Positions 16,642 to 24,549 of a DNA stretch of 64,000 nt are shown piece after piece. Made by a program: the position numbers and the translations under genes. Below the pieces are notes generated by a model, which was not told the DNA's origin, did no database searches, and saw only the letters and a program-made list of their open reading frames with translations. Each line of letters begins with the position of its first letter. Within the stretch, counting starts at the first letter, position 1. Source of the DNA: Bacillus sp. HMF5848 (lineage in GTDB: Bacteria; Bacillota; Bacilli; Bacillales; HMF5848); NCBI RefSeq assembly GCF_003944835.1, contig NZ_RWIV01000001.1, positions 2,713,001 through 2,777,000 of the forward strand, given 5' to 3'.

Positions 16642-17082
16642 ATGAGAAACAAAATGATGGTAGTAACAAATGCGAGTGATGACAAAGTTAAAGCCTTGCT
16701 TCCTGAAAATACGGATCTGTTAGTATTACGTACGCACGGCGCTTTAATTACTGAACCGTTTGGAGACTTGATGCGTACTTTGCTGTTATATTGTCGCGAT
16801 TTAAATATCGAAGAAATACTAGTCATTGGCGAACAAGAAAGCGGCGCACTTCTCAGCATTCATAAAGAAGAACATCCTGCTATAGAATACTTATTAAAAT
16901 ACAAGTATTCTGTAGGAAGTATAGACAAATGGCTGCAACTATCTTATCAAAGTGTAGAAGACAATGTCATGAGAACGTTAGAGGTTATTCAGAACAACCC
17001 TCTTTTACCTGAACATGTTAAAACATCGGGATACGTACTATCAGAAAAAAATGAAATGCAGAGATGTGAAGAGATTGGATGA
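16642..17082 (+). CDS. Beta-carbonic-anhydrase homologue lacking zinc ligands (pseudoenzyme)
   Basis: A 146-residue protein that lines up with short beta-carbonic anhydrases of the Bacillus YvdA type: THGALITEPFGDLMRTLL matches their NAGA-I-HPFGSVMRS-L region, EEILVIG their DEVLVVG, and NPLLPEHVKTSGYVL their C-terminal helix and strand. All three zinc ligands are replaced: the first Cys by Asn10, the His by Glu64 and the second Cys by Ser67 (GEQESG instead of GHHDCG); the catalytic Asp/Arg pair after the first Cys is also lost. It is unlikely to hydrate CO2. Its position 19 bases after sbtA with AGGAGG suggests a partner or regulator of the permease; this is inference. Confidence 0.75.
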   Translation: MRNKMMVVTNASDDKVKALLPENTDLLVLRTHGALITEPFGDLMRTLLLYCRDLNIEEILVIGEQESGALLSIHKEEHPAIEYLLKYKYSVGSIDKWLQLSYQSVEDNVMRTLEVIQNNPLLPEHVKTSGYVLSEKNEMQRCEEIG

Positions 17083-17185
17083 TTTATGAGTTTTCAGCTT
17101 ATCAAGCTAGACGATTATGATCAATTCAAGTTACTTTAATAAAGCAAAAAAAACATATTCAAACGGTTTGTCTGAAGTATATATA

Positions 17186-17287
17186 AAATTGTCGGTGCCT
17201 GGCACCGACAATTTACGACAATTTTTGAACCGTTGATATTACTGGTTTTTTTGAACCTTCCATTTCGAGTGTGCCTGGCACCGACAA
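17186..17287. repeat. GGTGCC/GGCACC palindromic elements
   Basis: A 29-base near-perfect palindrome (AAATTGTCGGTGCC, one T, GGCACCGACAATTT) spans 17186-17214, and a partial second copy GTGCCTGGCACCGACAA lies at 17271-17287. It resembles REP-like intergenic palindromes seen in Bacillaceae. The interval 17083-17597 holds no convincing gene; a 17-codon ORF at 17086 (MSFQLIKLDDYDQF) may be a gene remnant. Confidence 0.7.
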
Positions 17288-17441
17288 ACACCGCTCCTTA
17301 ACGACACAATCCGACACAAATCCGAATACAATTCTCCATTGTTTAACCACAGATACACGAACAAACTCAAACAAAGCACTCTTCCCCCTTTATCCAATTC
17401 TAAATAGCATAGCGTCAAAGGGTTATGAACGTAGTAATACA

Positions 17442-17478
17442 AAAAGAGTTAAGAAGTCCATGACTTCTTAACTCTTTT
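17442..17478. terminator. Strong bidirectional terminator downstream of adhE
   Basis: AAAAGAGTTAAGAAGTC pairs perfectly with GACTTCTTAACTCTTTT (17 bp, 3-base loop), giving a T-run on both strands. It lies about 120 bases past the adhE stop. Confidence 0.8.
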
Positions 17479-17565
17479 ATACACTTAGTATTAGCTATCC
17501 GTTATTCCCCCACATTATTAGTGCGAAAACACAGGCAGCTCCTACCGGTATTATAATTTCTATTA

Positions 17566-17591
17566 GATAGAGAGAGTTAAACTCTCTCTAT
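17566..17591. terminator. Hairpin directly after adhE
   Basis: ATAGAGAGAGT and ACTCTCTCTAT form an 11-bp stem just beyond the adhE stop codon. The T-tract is better on the plus strand (TTTTTATTT). Confidence 0.6.
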
Positions 17592-17597
17592 TTTTAT

Positions 17598-20207
17598 TTA
17601 TACACCTTTGTAAGCTGCGCGATAAACGTCTGCTAATTCACTTACTAGTGGCATTTTAGGGTTAGCTGTTGTACATTGGTCTTCGAATGCTTTGTCAGCT
17701 AAGTAGTCAACGCGAGCTTCGAATTCTTTAGCGTCAACACCTTGAGCAGCGATACTCATATCGATGTTTAGCTCTTTACCAAGTTTAATAACAGCATTGA
17801 TTAAGCTTTCTACGCCTTCTTCAGTTGTAGCAGCTGGTAATCCTAAGAATCTTGCAATCTCAGCATAACGAACGTCAGCTTTGAAGAACTTATATTTCGG
17901 GAATGCAGTGAATTTCTTAGGCTTAATTGCATTGTAACGAATTACGTGTGGCATTAAGATTGCATTCGCACGTCCGTGAGGAATGTGGAATTCAGGTCCA
18001 ATCTTATGCGCTAAGCTGTGGTTAATTCCAAGGAACGCGTTCGCAAATGCCATACCAGCAATTGTAGATGCGTTATGGATTTTTTCACGAGCTTCTTCAT
18101 CTTTATCGCCAAAGCGATATGCTCTTGGTAGGTATTCAAATACCAATTTAATAGCATTTAATGCTAAACCATCAGTGTAATCGTTAGCCATGTTAGAAAC
18201 ATATGCTTCAATAGCATGTGTTAATACGTCCATACCAGTATCTGCTGTAACTGATTTTGGAACAGTCATAACGTATTGAGAGTCAACGATAGCTACATCT
18301 GGAGTCAACTCATAATCTGCTAATGGATACTTAATGTTATTTGCTTTATCAGTAATAACAGAGAATGGTGTTACTTCAGAACCAGTACCAGATGTTGTTG
18401 GAATCGCAACGAATTGTGCTTTTCTTCCTAATTCAGGATACTTGTAAACACGCTTACGAATATCTAAGAACTTTTGTTTAATACCGTTAAAGTCTGCTTC
18501 TGGTTGCTCATAGAATAACCACATACCTTTTGCAGCATCCATCGCTGAACCGCCACCAAGAGCGATGATTACGTCTGGTTGGAACTTCTTCATCATTTCA
18601 GCACCAGCCATAACTGTATCTAAAGATGGATCTGGTTCAACATCTGAGAAGATTTCGCAATGTACATAGTCAGAACGCTTACGTAGATAGTAAAGAACTT
18701 TATCCACGTAACCAAGTTTAACCATTCCTTCGTCAGTTACGATCATTGCTTTACTGATGTTAGGCATTTTTGCCAAATATTGAGTAGAATATTTTTCAAA
18801 ATAAACTTTTGGTGGAATTTTGAACCATTGCATATTAACATTCCTTCTAGCGATTTTTTTGATATTAAGCAAGTGAGTTGCACCTACGTTAGTTGATACA
18901 GAGTTCTTACCGTAAGAACCACAACCTAATGTCAATGATGGAATATATGCGTTATAAATATCACCAATTGCACCTTGTGAAGATGGTGCATTTGTAATAA
19001 CGCGACCAGCCTTCATACGAATACCAAATTGCTTAATAACTTCTTCATCATTTGAATGGATAACAGCTGAGTGACCTAATCCGCCAAACTCAAGCATTTC
19101 TTCAGCACGCTTTAAGCCATCTTCAGTGCTGTTTACTTTGAAGCAAGCTAGAACTGGGCTTAATTTTTCACGTGAAAGCGGGCTTTCAGGTCCTACTGTT
19201 TTAAGCTCAGCAATTAGAATCTTTGTATCTTCAGGTACTGTTACACCTGCTAATTGTGCAATAAAGAATGGTGATTTACCAACGATGTTAGGGTTAACAG
19301 CACAAGTATTTTCGTTAATTACTAGCTTTTCAACCTTTTTCTTTTCTTCAGCATTTAAGAAGTAGCATTTGTTAGCTATTAACTCAGCTTTTGCTTCTTC
19401 ATAGATTTCTTTATCAATGATAACTGCTTGTTCAGAAGCACAAATCATACCATTGTCAAATGTTTTAGATAAAATAAGATCGTTTACAGCACGTTTCACT
19501 TCAGCTGTCTTTTCAATGTAGCATGGTACGTTACCAGGACCTACTCCAAGAGCTGGCTTACCAGTTGAATAAGCTGATTTAACCATTCCAGCTCCACCAG
19601 TTGCTAAAACTAATGCTGTTCCTGGGTGGTTCATTAATGCTTGTGTACCTTCGATTGATGGCTTTTCAATCCATTGGATACAGTTCTTAGGTGCGCCTGC
19701 TTTTACAGCTGCTTCATATAATGTTCTTGCAGCTTCTGAGCTACACTTTTGAGCTGATGGATGGAAAGCGAAAATTATTGGGTTACGAGTTTTAATAGCA
19801 ATAAGTGCTTTGAACATTGTTGTTGATGTTGGGTTTGTAACTGGTGTAACACCCGCTACTACACCTACTGGCTCAGCAACTTCCATAATACCTTCTTGCT
19901 CGTTTTCATATATGATACCAACAGTTTTGTTATTCTTAATGTTGTGATAGATATACTCTGTTGAGAAAATGTTCTTGATGATTTTGTCTTCGTACACGCC
20001 ACGGCCAGTTTCTTCTACAGCCATTTTTGCTAATTCCATGTGACGATTAAGACCAGCTAATGCCATTTCTTTTACGATTGCGTCGATTGTTTCTTGATCA
20101 TAATCAGCAAATTCTTTAAGTGCCTTGTTTGCTTTTTCAGTTAACGTGTCAATCATTTTTAACGCTTCGTTCTTTTGCTCTACCGGTTTTTCAGTTACAG
20201 TAGCCAT
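17598..20207 (-). CDS. adhE: Bifunctional acetaldehyde-CoA/alcohol dehydrogenase
   Basis: An 869-residue fusion enzyme that converts acetyl-CoA to acetaldehyde and then ethanol, regenerating two NAD+ during fermentation. The N-terminal aldehyde dehydrogenase half (residues about 1-440) carries GGAGMVKSAYS, GVGPGNVPCYIE and the catalytic cysteine in NGMICASEQ. The C-terminal iron-dependent alcohol dehydrogenase half (from about 460) has ALGGGSAMDAAKGMW, TTSGTGSEVTPF and the iron-binding GINHSLAHKIG...PHGRAN. The length is normal. Rex/Fnr-like operators and a cre-like site lie upstream, fitting low-oxygen, high-NADH expression. It is a single-gene unit. Confidence 0.97.
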   Translation of the reverse strand: MATVTEKPVEQKNEALKMIDTLTEKANKALKEFADYDQETIDAIVKEMALAGLNRHMELAKMAVEETGRGVYEDKIIKNIFSTEYIYHNIKNNKTVGIIYENEQEGIMEVAEPVGVVAGVTPVTNPTSTTMFKALIAIKTRNPIIFAFHPSAQKCSSEAARTLYEAAVKAGAPKNCIQWIEKPSIEGTQALMNHPGTALVLATGGAGMVKSAYSTGKPALGVGPGNVPCYIEKTAEVKRAVNDLILSKTFDNGMICASEQAVIIDKEIYEEAKAELIANKCYFLNAEEKKKVEKLVINENTCAVNPNIVGKSPFFIAQLAGVTVPEDTKILIAELKTVGPESPLSREKLSPVLACFKVNSTEDGLKRAEEMLEFGGLGHSAVIHSNDEEVIKQFGIRMKAGRVITNAPSSQGAIGDIYNAYIPSLTLGCGSYGKNSVSTNVGATHLLNIKKIARRNVNMQWFKIPPKVYFEKYSTQYLAKMPNISKAMIVTDEGMVKLGYVDKVLYYLRKRSDYVHCEIFSDVEPDPSLDTVMAGAEMMKKFQPDVIIALGGGSAMDAAKGMWLFYEQPEADFNGIKQKFLDIRKRVYKYPELGRKAQFVAIPTTSGTGSEVTPFSVITDKANNIKYPLADYELTPDVAIVDSQYVMTVPKSVTADTGMDVLTHAIEAYVSNMANDYTDGLALNAIKLVFEYLPRAYRFGDKDEEAREKIHNASTIAGMAFANAFLGINHSLAHKIGPEFHIPHGRANAILMPHVIRYNAIKPKKFTAFPKYKFFKADVRYAEIARFLGLPAATTEEGVESLINAVIKLGKELNIDMSIAAQGVDAKEFEARVDYLADKAFEDQCTTANPKMPLVSELADVYRAAYKGV

Positions 20208-20251
20208 CTTGAGTTTCCTCCTTTAATACTATTAAAACCATTTTTACGATA

Positions 20252-20267
20252 TGTGATGTTTTTCACA
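20252..20267 (-). promoter_or_regulatory. Fnr/Rex-type operator nearest adhE
   Basis: TGTGATGTTTTTCACA is a perfect TGTGA-N6-TCACA inverted repeat, the Bacillus Fnr consensus and the core of a Rex box, 45 bases before the adhE start. Confidence 0.6.
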
Positions 20268-20366
20268 TACGGCTTTTAAAAAATAAAGCTTGCTGGTTTT
20301 GAATTTGTTTTGTTTTTGTTTACATTGTTAGTATAACGCAATTACTATGTTTTGTGTTTGACGAAA

Positions 20367-20384
20367 TTGTGAAAAGTTTCACAA
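20367..20384 (-). promoter_or_regulatory. Rex-box operator upstream of adhE
   Basis: TTGTGAAAAGTTTCACAA is a perfect match to the Rex consensus TTGTGAA-N4-TTCACAA. Rex is the NADH-sensing repressor of fermentation genes, so derepression at high NADH/NAD+ is expected. It also satisfies TGTGA-N6-TCACA. Confidence 0.7.
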
Positions 20385-20478
20385 GGTATACAGAAAATTT
20401 AATAACAAAATACCTTAGGCGTATTGCGATAATAAACAGTTTATGTTGTGAAAGCCTTTTCAACACTGAACTTTTGTT

Positions 20479-20492
20479 TGATAGCGCTTTCA
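20479..20492 (-). promoter_or_regulatory. Possible CcpA cre site upstream of adhE
   Basis: TGATAGCGCTTTCA fits the cre consensus TGWNANCGNTNNCA at every fixed position. CcpA control of adhE would be sensible, but one short match is weak evidence. The rest of the gene-free interval 20493-20917 shows only a further TTGTGAA half-site near 20613. Confidence 0.45.
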
Positions 20493-20917
20493 TAGTCTTA
20501 TTATCACGCGTTGTATACTTATACACCACTACGCATTTTAATTCAACTTTTAACCTCTCGTCCTTACAACTATTATTATAAACCATATTAACACTGTGTG
20601 TAAGTTAACAATTTGTGAACATTTGGTATTATTGATAAAATACATAGCTTGTATGTTTCATAGTTCTCCTATTCGAAGGAAAAGCTAGCATGAATTCACG
20701 TAAACCTTCCATTTTCATAAAAGGGCGAAAGGCAGTCTTCTAGCGCCAGCAAATGATGAAGGGGCACTATTTGAAGTCATATGTTCCTAAGCGATGAAGG
20801 AAAAACGGGTTGATGTATATTCTTTAAGAAAAGTATTTTAGCTTCTTTCCCTGGATCATCCGGCCCTTATTAATAACAGTTTAATAATTTAAACTGGCTC
20901 ACTGTAAAAAGGACAAC

Positions 20918-21271
20918 CTAATCAACCGTTTTTTCCTCTTTTTTTCTTAATTCTCTCTCTCGTAAAATATGCATGCTTCCCCATTGACTCATGACTTGTA
21001 AAACAGGCGATAGTGAATGCCCATAGTCCGTTAATGAATATTCCACATGTTGAATAGCACCCTCATAAATTGTTCTTTTCACAAGACCATCTTCTTCCAT
21101 TTCACGCAATGCTTGTGTTAACACCTTTTGTGTGATTTCAGGAATTAGTTTTCTTAACTCTCCATATCGATAAGATTTATTGTTTAGATGCCAAAGAATT
21201 CTAGACTTCCACTTTCCTCCCATAACCTCGACTGTCAACTCAACTGGACAAGAATATACTTTACGTTTCAA
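20918..21271 (-). CDS. HxlR-family transcriptional regulator
   Basis: A 117-residue winged-helix regulator of the HxlR/MarR-like family. It shows the N-terminal CPVELTVEVMGGKWKSRILWHL, with the conserved cysteine at residue 8 that senses thiol stress or electrophiles in relatives such as HypR, YodB and CatR, and the recognition helix region ITQKVLTQALREMEEDGLV. It is divergent from an MFS transporter and a CatE-like dioxygenase, resembling the arrangement of catechol- or quinone-responsive regulators; it probably controls that pair. The start follows AAGGAGATAAG. Confidence 0.88.
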   Translation of the reverse strand: MKRKVYSCPVELTVEVMGGKWKSRILWHLNNKSYRYGELRKLIPEITQKVLTQALREMEEDGLVKRTIYEGAIQHVEYSLTDYGHSLSPVLQVMSQWGSMHILRERELRKKEEKTVD

Positions 21272-21366
21272 CTTCTTATCTCCTTTCTACGAACAAAAAA
21301 GTGCCTACTTGTTGTGGTACGTGTTGCAACTTAATATGTAAATATATCTAAAGGGGGTATTACAGT

Positions 21367-22629
21367 TTGAATGTATTCAGTTTTTTTACTAACATAACAC
21401 ATTATAATAATGCCTTGAAAAAAATATTAATTTGGAACATGATTTTATGTTTGAGTTTAGGTATTCACCTCGTACTTTACAACATTTATTTAGAGCACAT
21501 CCTTGGAGATTCTGTATTAATAGGAAAGATTTTAGGACTAAATTTTCTTGCTCAGGCAATCATTTACATCCCTGCTGGCATATTAGCAGACAAACTAGGA
21601 GCAAAAAATAGTGTGTTGTTAGGACTTAGCCTACTTACAGTAGCATTTATTGGTAACTTAACTGCAACAACAGACAGCTTATTGGCCTTTTGGGGCTTTG
21701 TTATAGGTTTAGGGCACGCTGCAACAATTGTCATGTTTGTGCCACTGTTAACGGCATATTCAACACCAGAGGAGCGAAATAGTTTATATACATTTGCATT
21801 CAGTACAGGTACTTTTTTCACTTTTGTCGGAACACTTCTTGGAGGAATTATTTCTGACTTAATTCGCAAAACATTTTATGTCTCTGAGTCAATAAGTATT
21901 CAAAGTACCCTAAGCATAACAATCATTTTATTAATTGTTAGTACTATACCGTTGATTATGATCAAAGATTCGACTCTTATCAAACAAGCAGCACAATCCT
22001 CTAACTTAATAACAAAACAACCACAAGCGGTCTTTTCTACCATTATAAAATTTTCTGTATCAAAAGCATTAAACGGAATAAGTCTAGGGGTGTTGGCACC
22101 ATTTATTAACCTATTTTTCTTGTATAGGTTTGATTTATCTACTTCTAAAATCAGCTTCATATTAGCAAGTGGAACTTTAGCTACAGTGCTTTTTATGAGT
22201 TATACACCTACGCTTACAAAGAAATGGGGCGATATATCAGCTGTATCGCTATACCACATCGGATCTGTTCCTGTTGTTATTGCTTTAGGATTAACAGGAA
22301 ACATTTGGATCGCAATTATCTGTTTCATATTATTCCGTTCTACTAAATTTGCAATAAATCCAGTTGAATCAAAGATCATGATGGAAAGTGTTCCAGCTAA
22401 CGCTAAAGGAATTACTAACAGTGTTGGATTTATGGTCAATTCTCTCATTATTAGTCTTGTAGGACCTTTTGCTATGTATATTGTTCAATTACATGGAAAC
22501 TGGACGGGTTATTTAATACTCTGTATAGTCTCAGGCTTAGGGTCAATATTAGGGGCTGTATTCTTTTATTATGCTTTTAGGAGAAAAGAATACCACTATA
22601 CTAGGCATGACGTAACAACCACAACTTAA
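21367..22629 (+). CDS. Major facilitator superfamily transporter
   Basis: A 420-residue MFS transporter with 12 hydrophobic segments. The cytoplasmic loop between segments 2 and 3 reads PAGILADKLGAKNSVLLG, a form of the MFS A-motif, and a long central loop (residues about 200-225) divides the two halves. The start is TTG, with AAGGGGG 9 bases upstream; the next ATG in frame lies well inside segment 1. It is divergent from the HxlR regulator and followed by a CatE-like gene, so an aromatic or quinone exporter is possible, but the substrate cannot be read. Confidence 0.83.
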   Translation: MNVFSFFTNITHYNNALKKILIWNMILCLSLGIHLVLYNIYLEHILGDSVLIGKILGLNFLAQAIIYIPAGILADKLGAKNSVLLGLSLLTVAFIGNLTATTDSLLAFWGFVIGLGHAATIVMFVPLLTAYSTPEERNSLYTFAFSTGTFFTFVGTLLGGIISDLIRKTFYVSESISIQSTLSITIILLIVSTIPLIMIKDSTLIKQAAQSSNLITKQPQAVFSTIIKFSVSKALNGISLGVLAPFINLFFLYRFDLSTSKISFILASGTLATVLFMSYTPTLTKKWGDISAVSLYHIGSVPVVIALGLTGNIWIAIICFILFRSTKFAINPVESKIMMESVPANAKGITNSVGFMVNSLIISLVGPFAMYIVQLHGNWTGYLILCIVSGLGSILGAVFFYYAFRRKEYHYTRHDVTTTT

Positions 22630-22753
22630 TCAATAACGCTAAGGACCGCAAACCTTAGCTTTTCAATGTACTTTTCTGTCTAATACTAATTATTTGATTT
22701 TAGCAATGTTCCGTACTATTATTAGCAAGATACTAAAAAGTGAGGTGTTGTTG

Positions 22754-23599
22754 ATGTATCATAAAAAGCCAGCGATGTTTGTCAATCACATTAGTCTAAA
22801 CGTTAGTAACCTTAATAACTCTGTAAATTATTATACCCATATTATTGGGTTGAAGCTACTTAACACCGACCATACTAATGCCACTTTGTCTGCTGACGGC
22901 TCTCTTCCTATTGTAACGTTACGTCAACAAGATAATATTCGACCAAAGCAACCTAACACAACCGGTTTATATCATTTTGCTCTATTAGTACCATCTAGGG
23001 AGGATCTTGCTAATGTCGTACAACACCTTCGTCAGTTAAATATTCCTTTTGGTTCTTCCGATCATCTTGTTAGTGAAGCTATATACATATCGGATCCGGA
23101 TGGGAATGGCATTGAAATCTATGCCGATCGTTCTGAATCAACATGGCGCTGGCATAACGGAGAAGTTGAAATGGCTGTAGACCCTCTTGATATCAAAGAT
23201 CTTTTAAATGCAACAAAACATCAAGACTGGTATGGCATCGCAGAAAAAACAATAATAGGCCATATTCATTTACATGTATCAGATTTAAAAATAGCTGAGC
23301 AATTTTACTGTAGCATTCTCGAATTTGAAGTTGTCAATCGATACGGAAATCAAGCTTTATTTATATCTTCTGAAAACTATCATCATCATATCGGCTTAAA
23401 TACATGGAATGGTGAAGGAGCTCCTCAACCTAAAGAAAATAGTGTCGGTTTACATTCATTCATATTATTTGTCCCTGAAGAAACAAAACAAAAAAGCATG
23501 ATTAAAAAATTAAAAGAAAATGGTATTTCATTTGAAGACATTAATGAGCAACTTATTATTAAAGATCCTTTTAATAATACGATTATCATTAGGTCATAA
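22754..23599 (+). CDS. CatE-like extradiol dioxygenase (VOC family)
   Basis: A 281-residue, two-module vicinal-oxygen-chelate protein close in pattern to B. subtilis CatE, a catechol 2,3-dioxygenase. Each half carries a metal-binding signature: HISLNVSNL...GLYHFALLVP and DPDGNGIEIYAD in the first, IGHIHLHVSDL, YHHHIGLNTW and the terminal DPFNNTI in the second. The last segment replaces the usual Glu-containing motif, so metal binding in the second half depends on other residues. I chose the ATG at 22754 (GTGAGGTG upstream). It lies downstream of the MFS gene in the same direction and is probably controlled by the divergent HxlR protein. Confidence 0.82.
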   Translation: MYHKKPAMFVNHISLNVSNLNNSVNYYTHIIGLKLLNTDHTNATLSADGSLPIVTLRQQDNIRPKQPNTTGLYHFALLVPSREDLANVVQHLRQLNIPFGSSDHLVSEAIYISDPDGNGIEIYADRSESTWRWHNGEVEMAVDPLDIKDLLNATKHQDWYGIAEKTIIGHIHLHVSDLKIAEQFYCSILEFEVVNRYGNQALFISSENYHHHIGLNTWNGEGAPQPKENSVGLHSFILFVPEETKQKSMIKKLKENGISFEDINEQLIIKDPFNNTIIIRS

Positions 23600-23640
23600 G
23601 TGCTTTCTCCTAACTTCCGTTCTAATACTCTATTAGATAA

Positions 23641-23780
23641 ACGCAAGGCGCCGTCTAACGGCGACTAGCACAAGACGATGTTCGTCGGAAGTCCCGATCT
23701 CCAACGTTCTATTGGTTTGTAACCTTGACCCGTTGGCGACTGGAGTTAGACAATAATCTAAGTAAAAAACTAATACTTTT
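23641..23780. repeat. Dispersed intergenic element, copy 1
   Basis: The element starts near ACGCAAGGCGCC and ends with a 39-base tail (23742-23780) that matches the tail at 53910-53948 at 33 of 39 positions. The heads also correspond loosely (CGCAAG-CGCC ... AAGACG). Confidence 0.65.
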
Positions 23781-23793
23781 TCTTAACATGCAC

Positions 23794-23827
23794 AAAAGCC
23801 TGCTCAACATATGTTGAGCAGGCTTTT
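23794..23827. terminator. Bidirectional terminator of pflBA
   Basis: A perfect 17-bp inverted repeat (AAAAGCCTGCTCAACAT and its complement, no unpaired centre) ending in TTTTTAG, just downstream of the pflA stop. Confidence 0.85.
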
Positions 23828-23833
23828 TAGTTA

Positions 23834-24544
23834 TTATCTTGTTGTAAGAATTTCGTACGCTCGTTCCACTTCTGCTTTTGATGGTGGTACTACTTCAGTT
23901 AGTTTATTTTCAAAGCCTAACGCTTCCCACTTGTACTCACCCATCTTATGATAAGGAAGAACCTCAAGTTTTTCGATATTTGATAGTGTTGACAGGAACT
24001 CTCCTAAAGCAGATAAGTCTTTTTCATTATTTGTATAGCCTGGGACAAGAACATGACGGATCCAGACTGGGATATTCTTCTCATTAAGAAGCTTTGCAAA
24101 CTTAAGAGTATTGTTGTTTGATAGCCCTGTTAATTCTTTATGTTTGTCAGCATCAATATGCTTAATATCTAGTAAAACAAGGTCTGTCACGGACAATATA
24201 TCATCCAGTATTTTCGGGTGGACACTTCCACTCGTATCAAGTGCCGTATGAATACCACGTTCTTTACAAGCTTTAAATAATTCATAGACAAACTCTGGTT
24301 GAAGAAGAGGTTCTCCCCCACTCACAGTAATACCACCGTTGGAAAATTTAATATAAGATTCGTATTTTGCAACATCATCTAATATATCGTCAATAGACAT
24401 TTCGTTTCCACCATTACGTTCCCACGTATCGGCATTATGGCAATATATACAGCGGAGTGGGCACCCCTGTGTAAATACAATATATCGAATGCCCGGTCCA
24501 TCAACCGTTCCGCATGTTTCGACGGAATGGATTCTTCCTAACAT
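23834..24544 (-). CDS. pflA: Pyruvate formate-lyase activating enzyme
   Basis: A 236-residue radical-SAM enzyme that abstracts a hydrogen from the glycine of PflB to form the active glycyl radical under anaerobic conditions. The cluster motif CPLRCIYC (CxxxCxxC) with following HNADTW, the glycine-rich NGGITVSGGEPLLQ and the N-terminal GRIHSVETCGTVDGPG are all intact. A GTG at 24553, overlapping the pflB stop, is an alternative start three residues earlier; the ATG matches the usual start of relatives. It forms an operon with pflB. Confidence 0.95.
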   Translation of the reverse strand: MLGRIHSVETCGTVDGPGIRYIVFTQGCPLRCIYCHNADTWERNGGNEMSIDDILDDVAKYESYIKFSNGGITVSGGEPLLQPEFVYELFKACKERGIHTALDTSGSVHPKILDDILSVTDLVLLDIKHIDADKHKELTGLSNNNTLKFAKLLNEKNIPVWIRHVLVPGYTNNEKDLSALGEFLSTLSNIEKLEVLPYHKMGEYKWEALGFENKLTEVVPPSKAEVERAYEILTTR

Positions 24545-24549
24545 ATTAA

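Noticed and set aside
20600-20917. Small ORF MNSRKPSIFIKGRKAVF and a second frame (AKGSLLAPANDEGALFEV) as a gene remnant
   Set aside because: No ribosome-binding site, no family recognised and no continuous frame; too weak to annotate.
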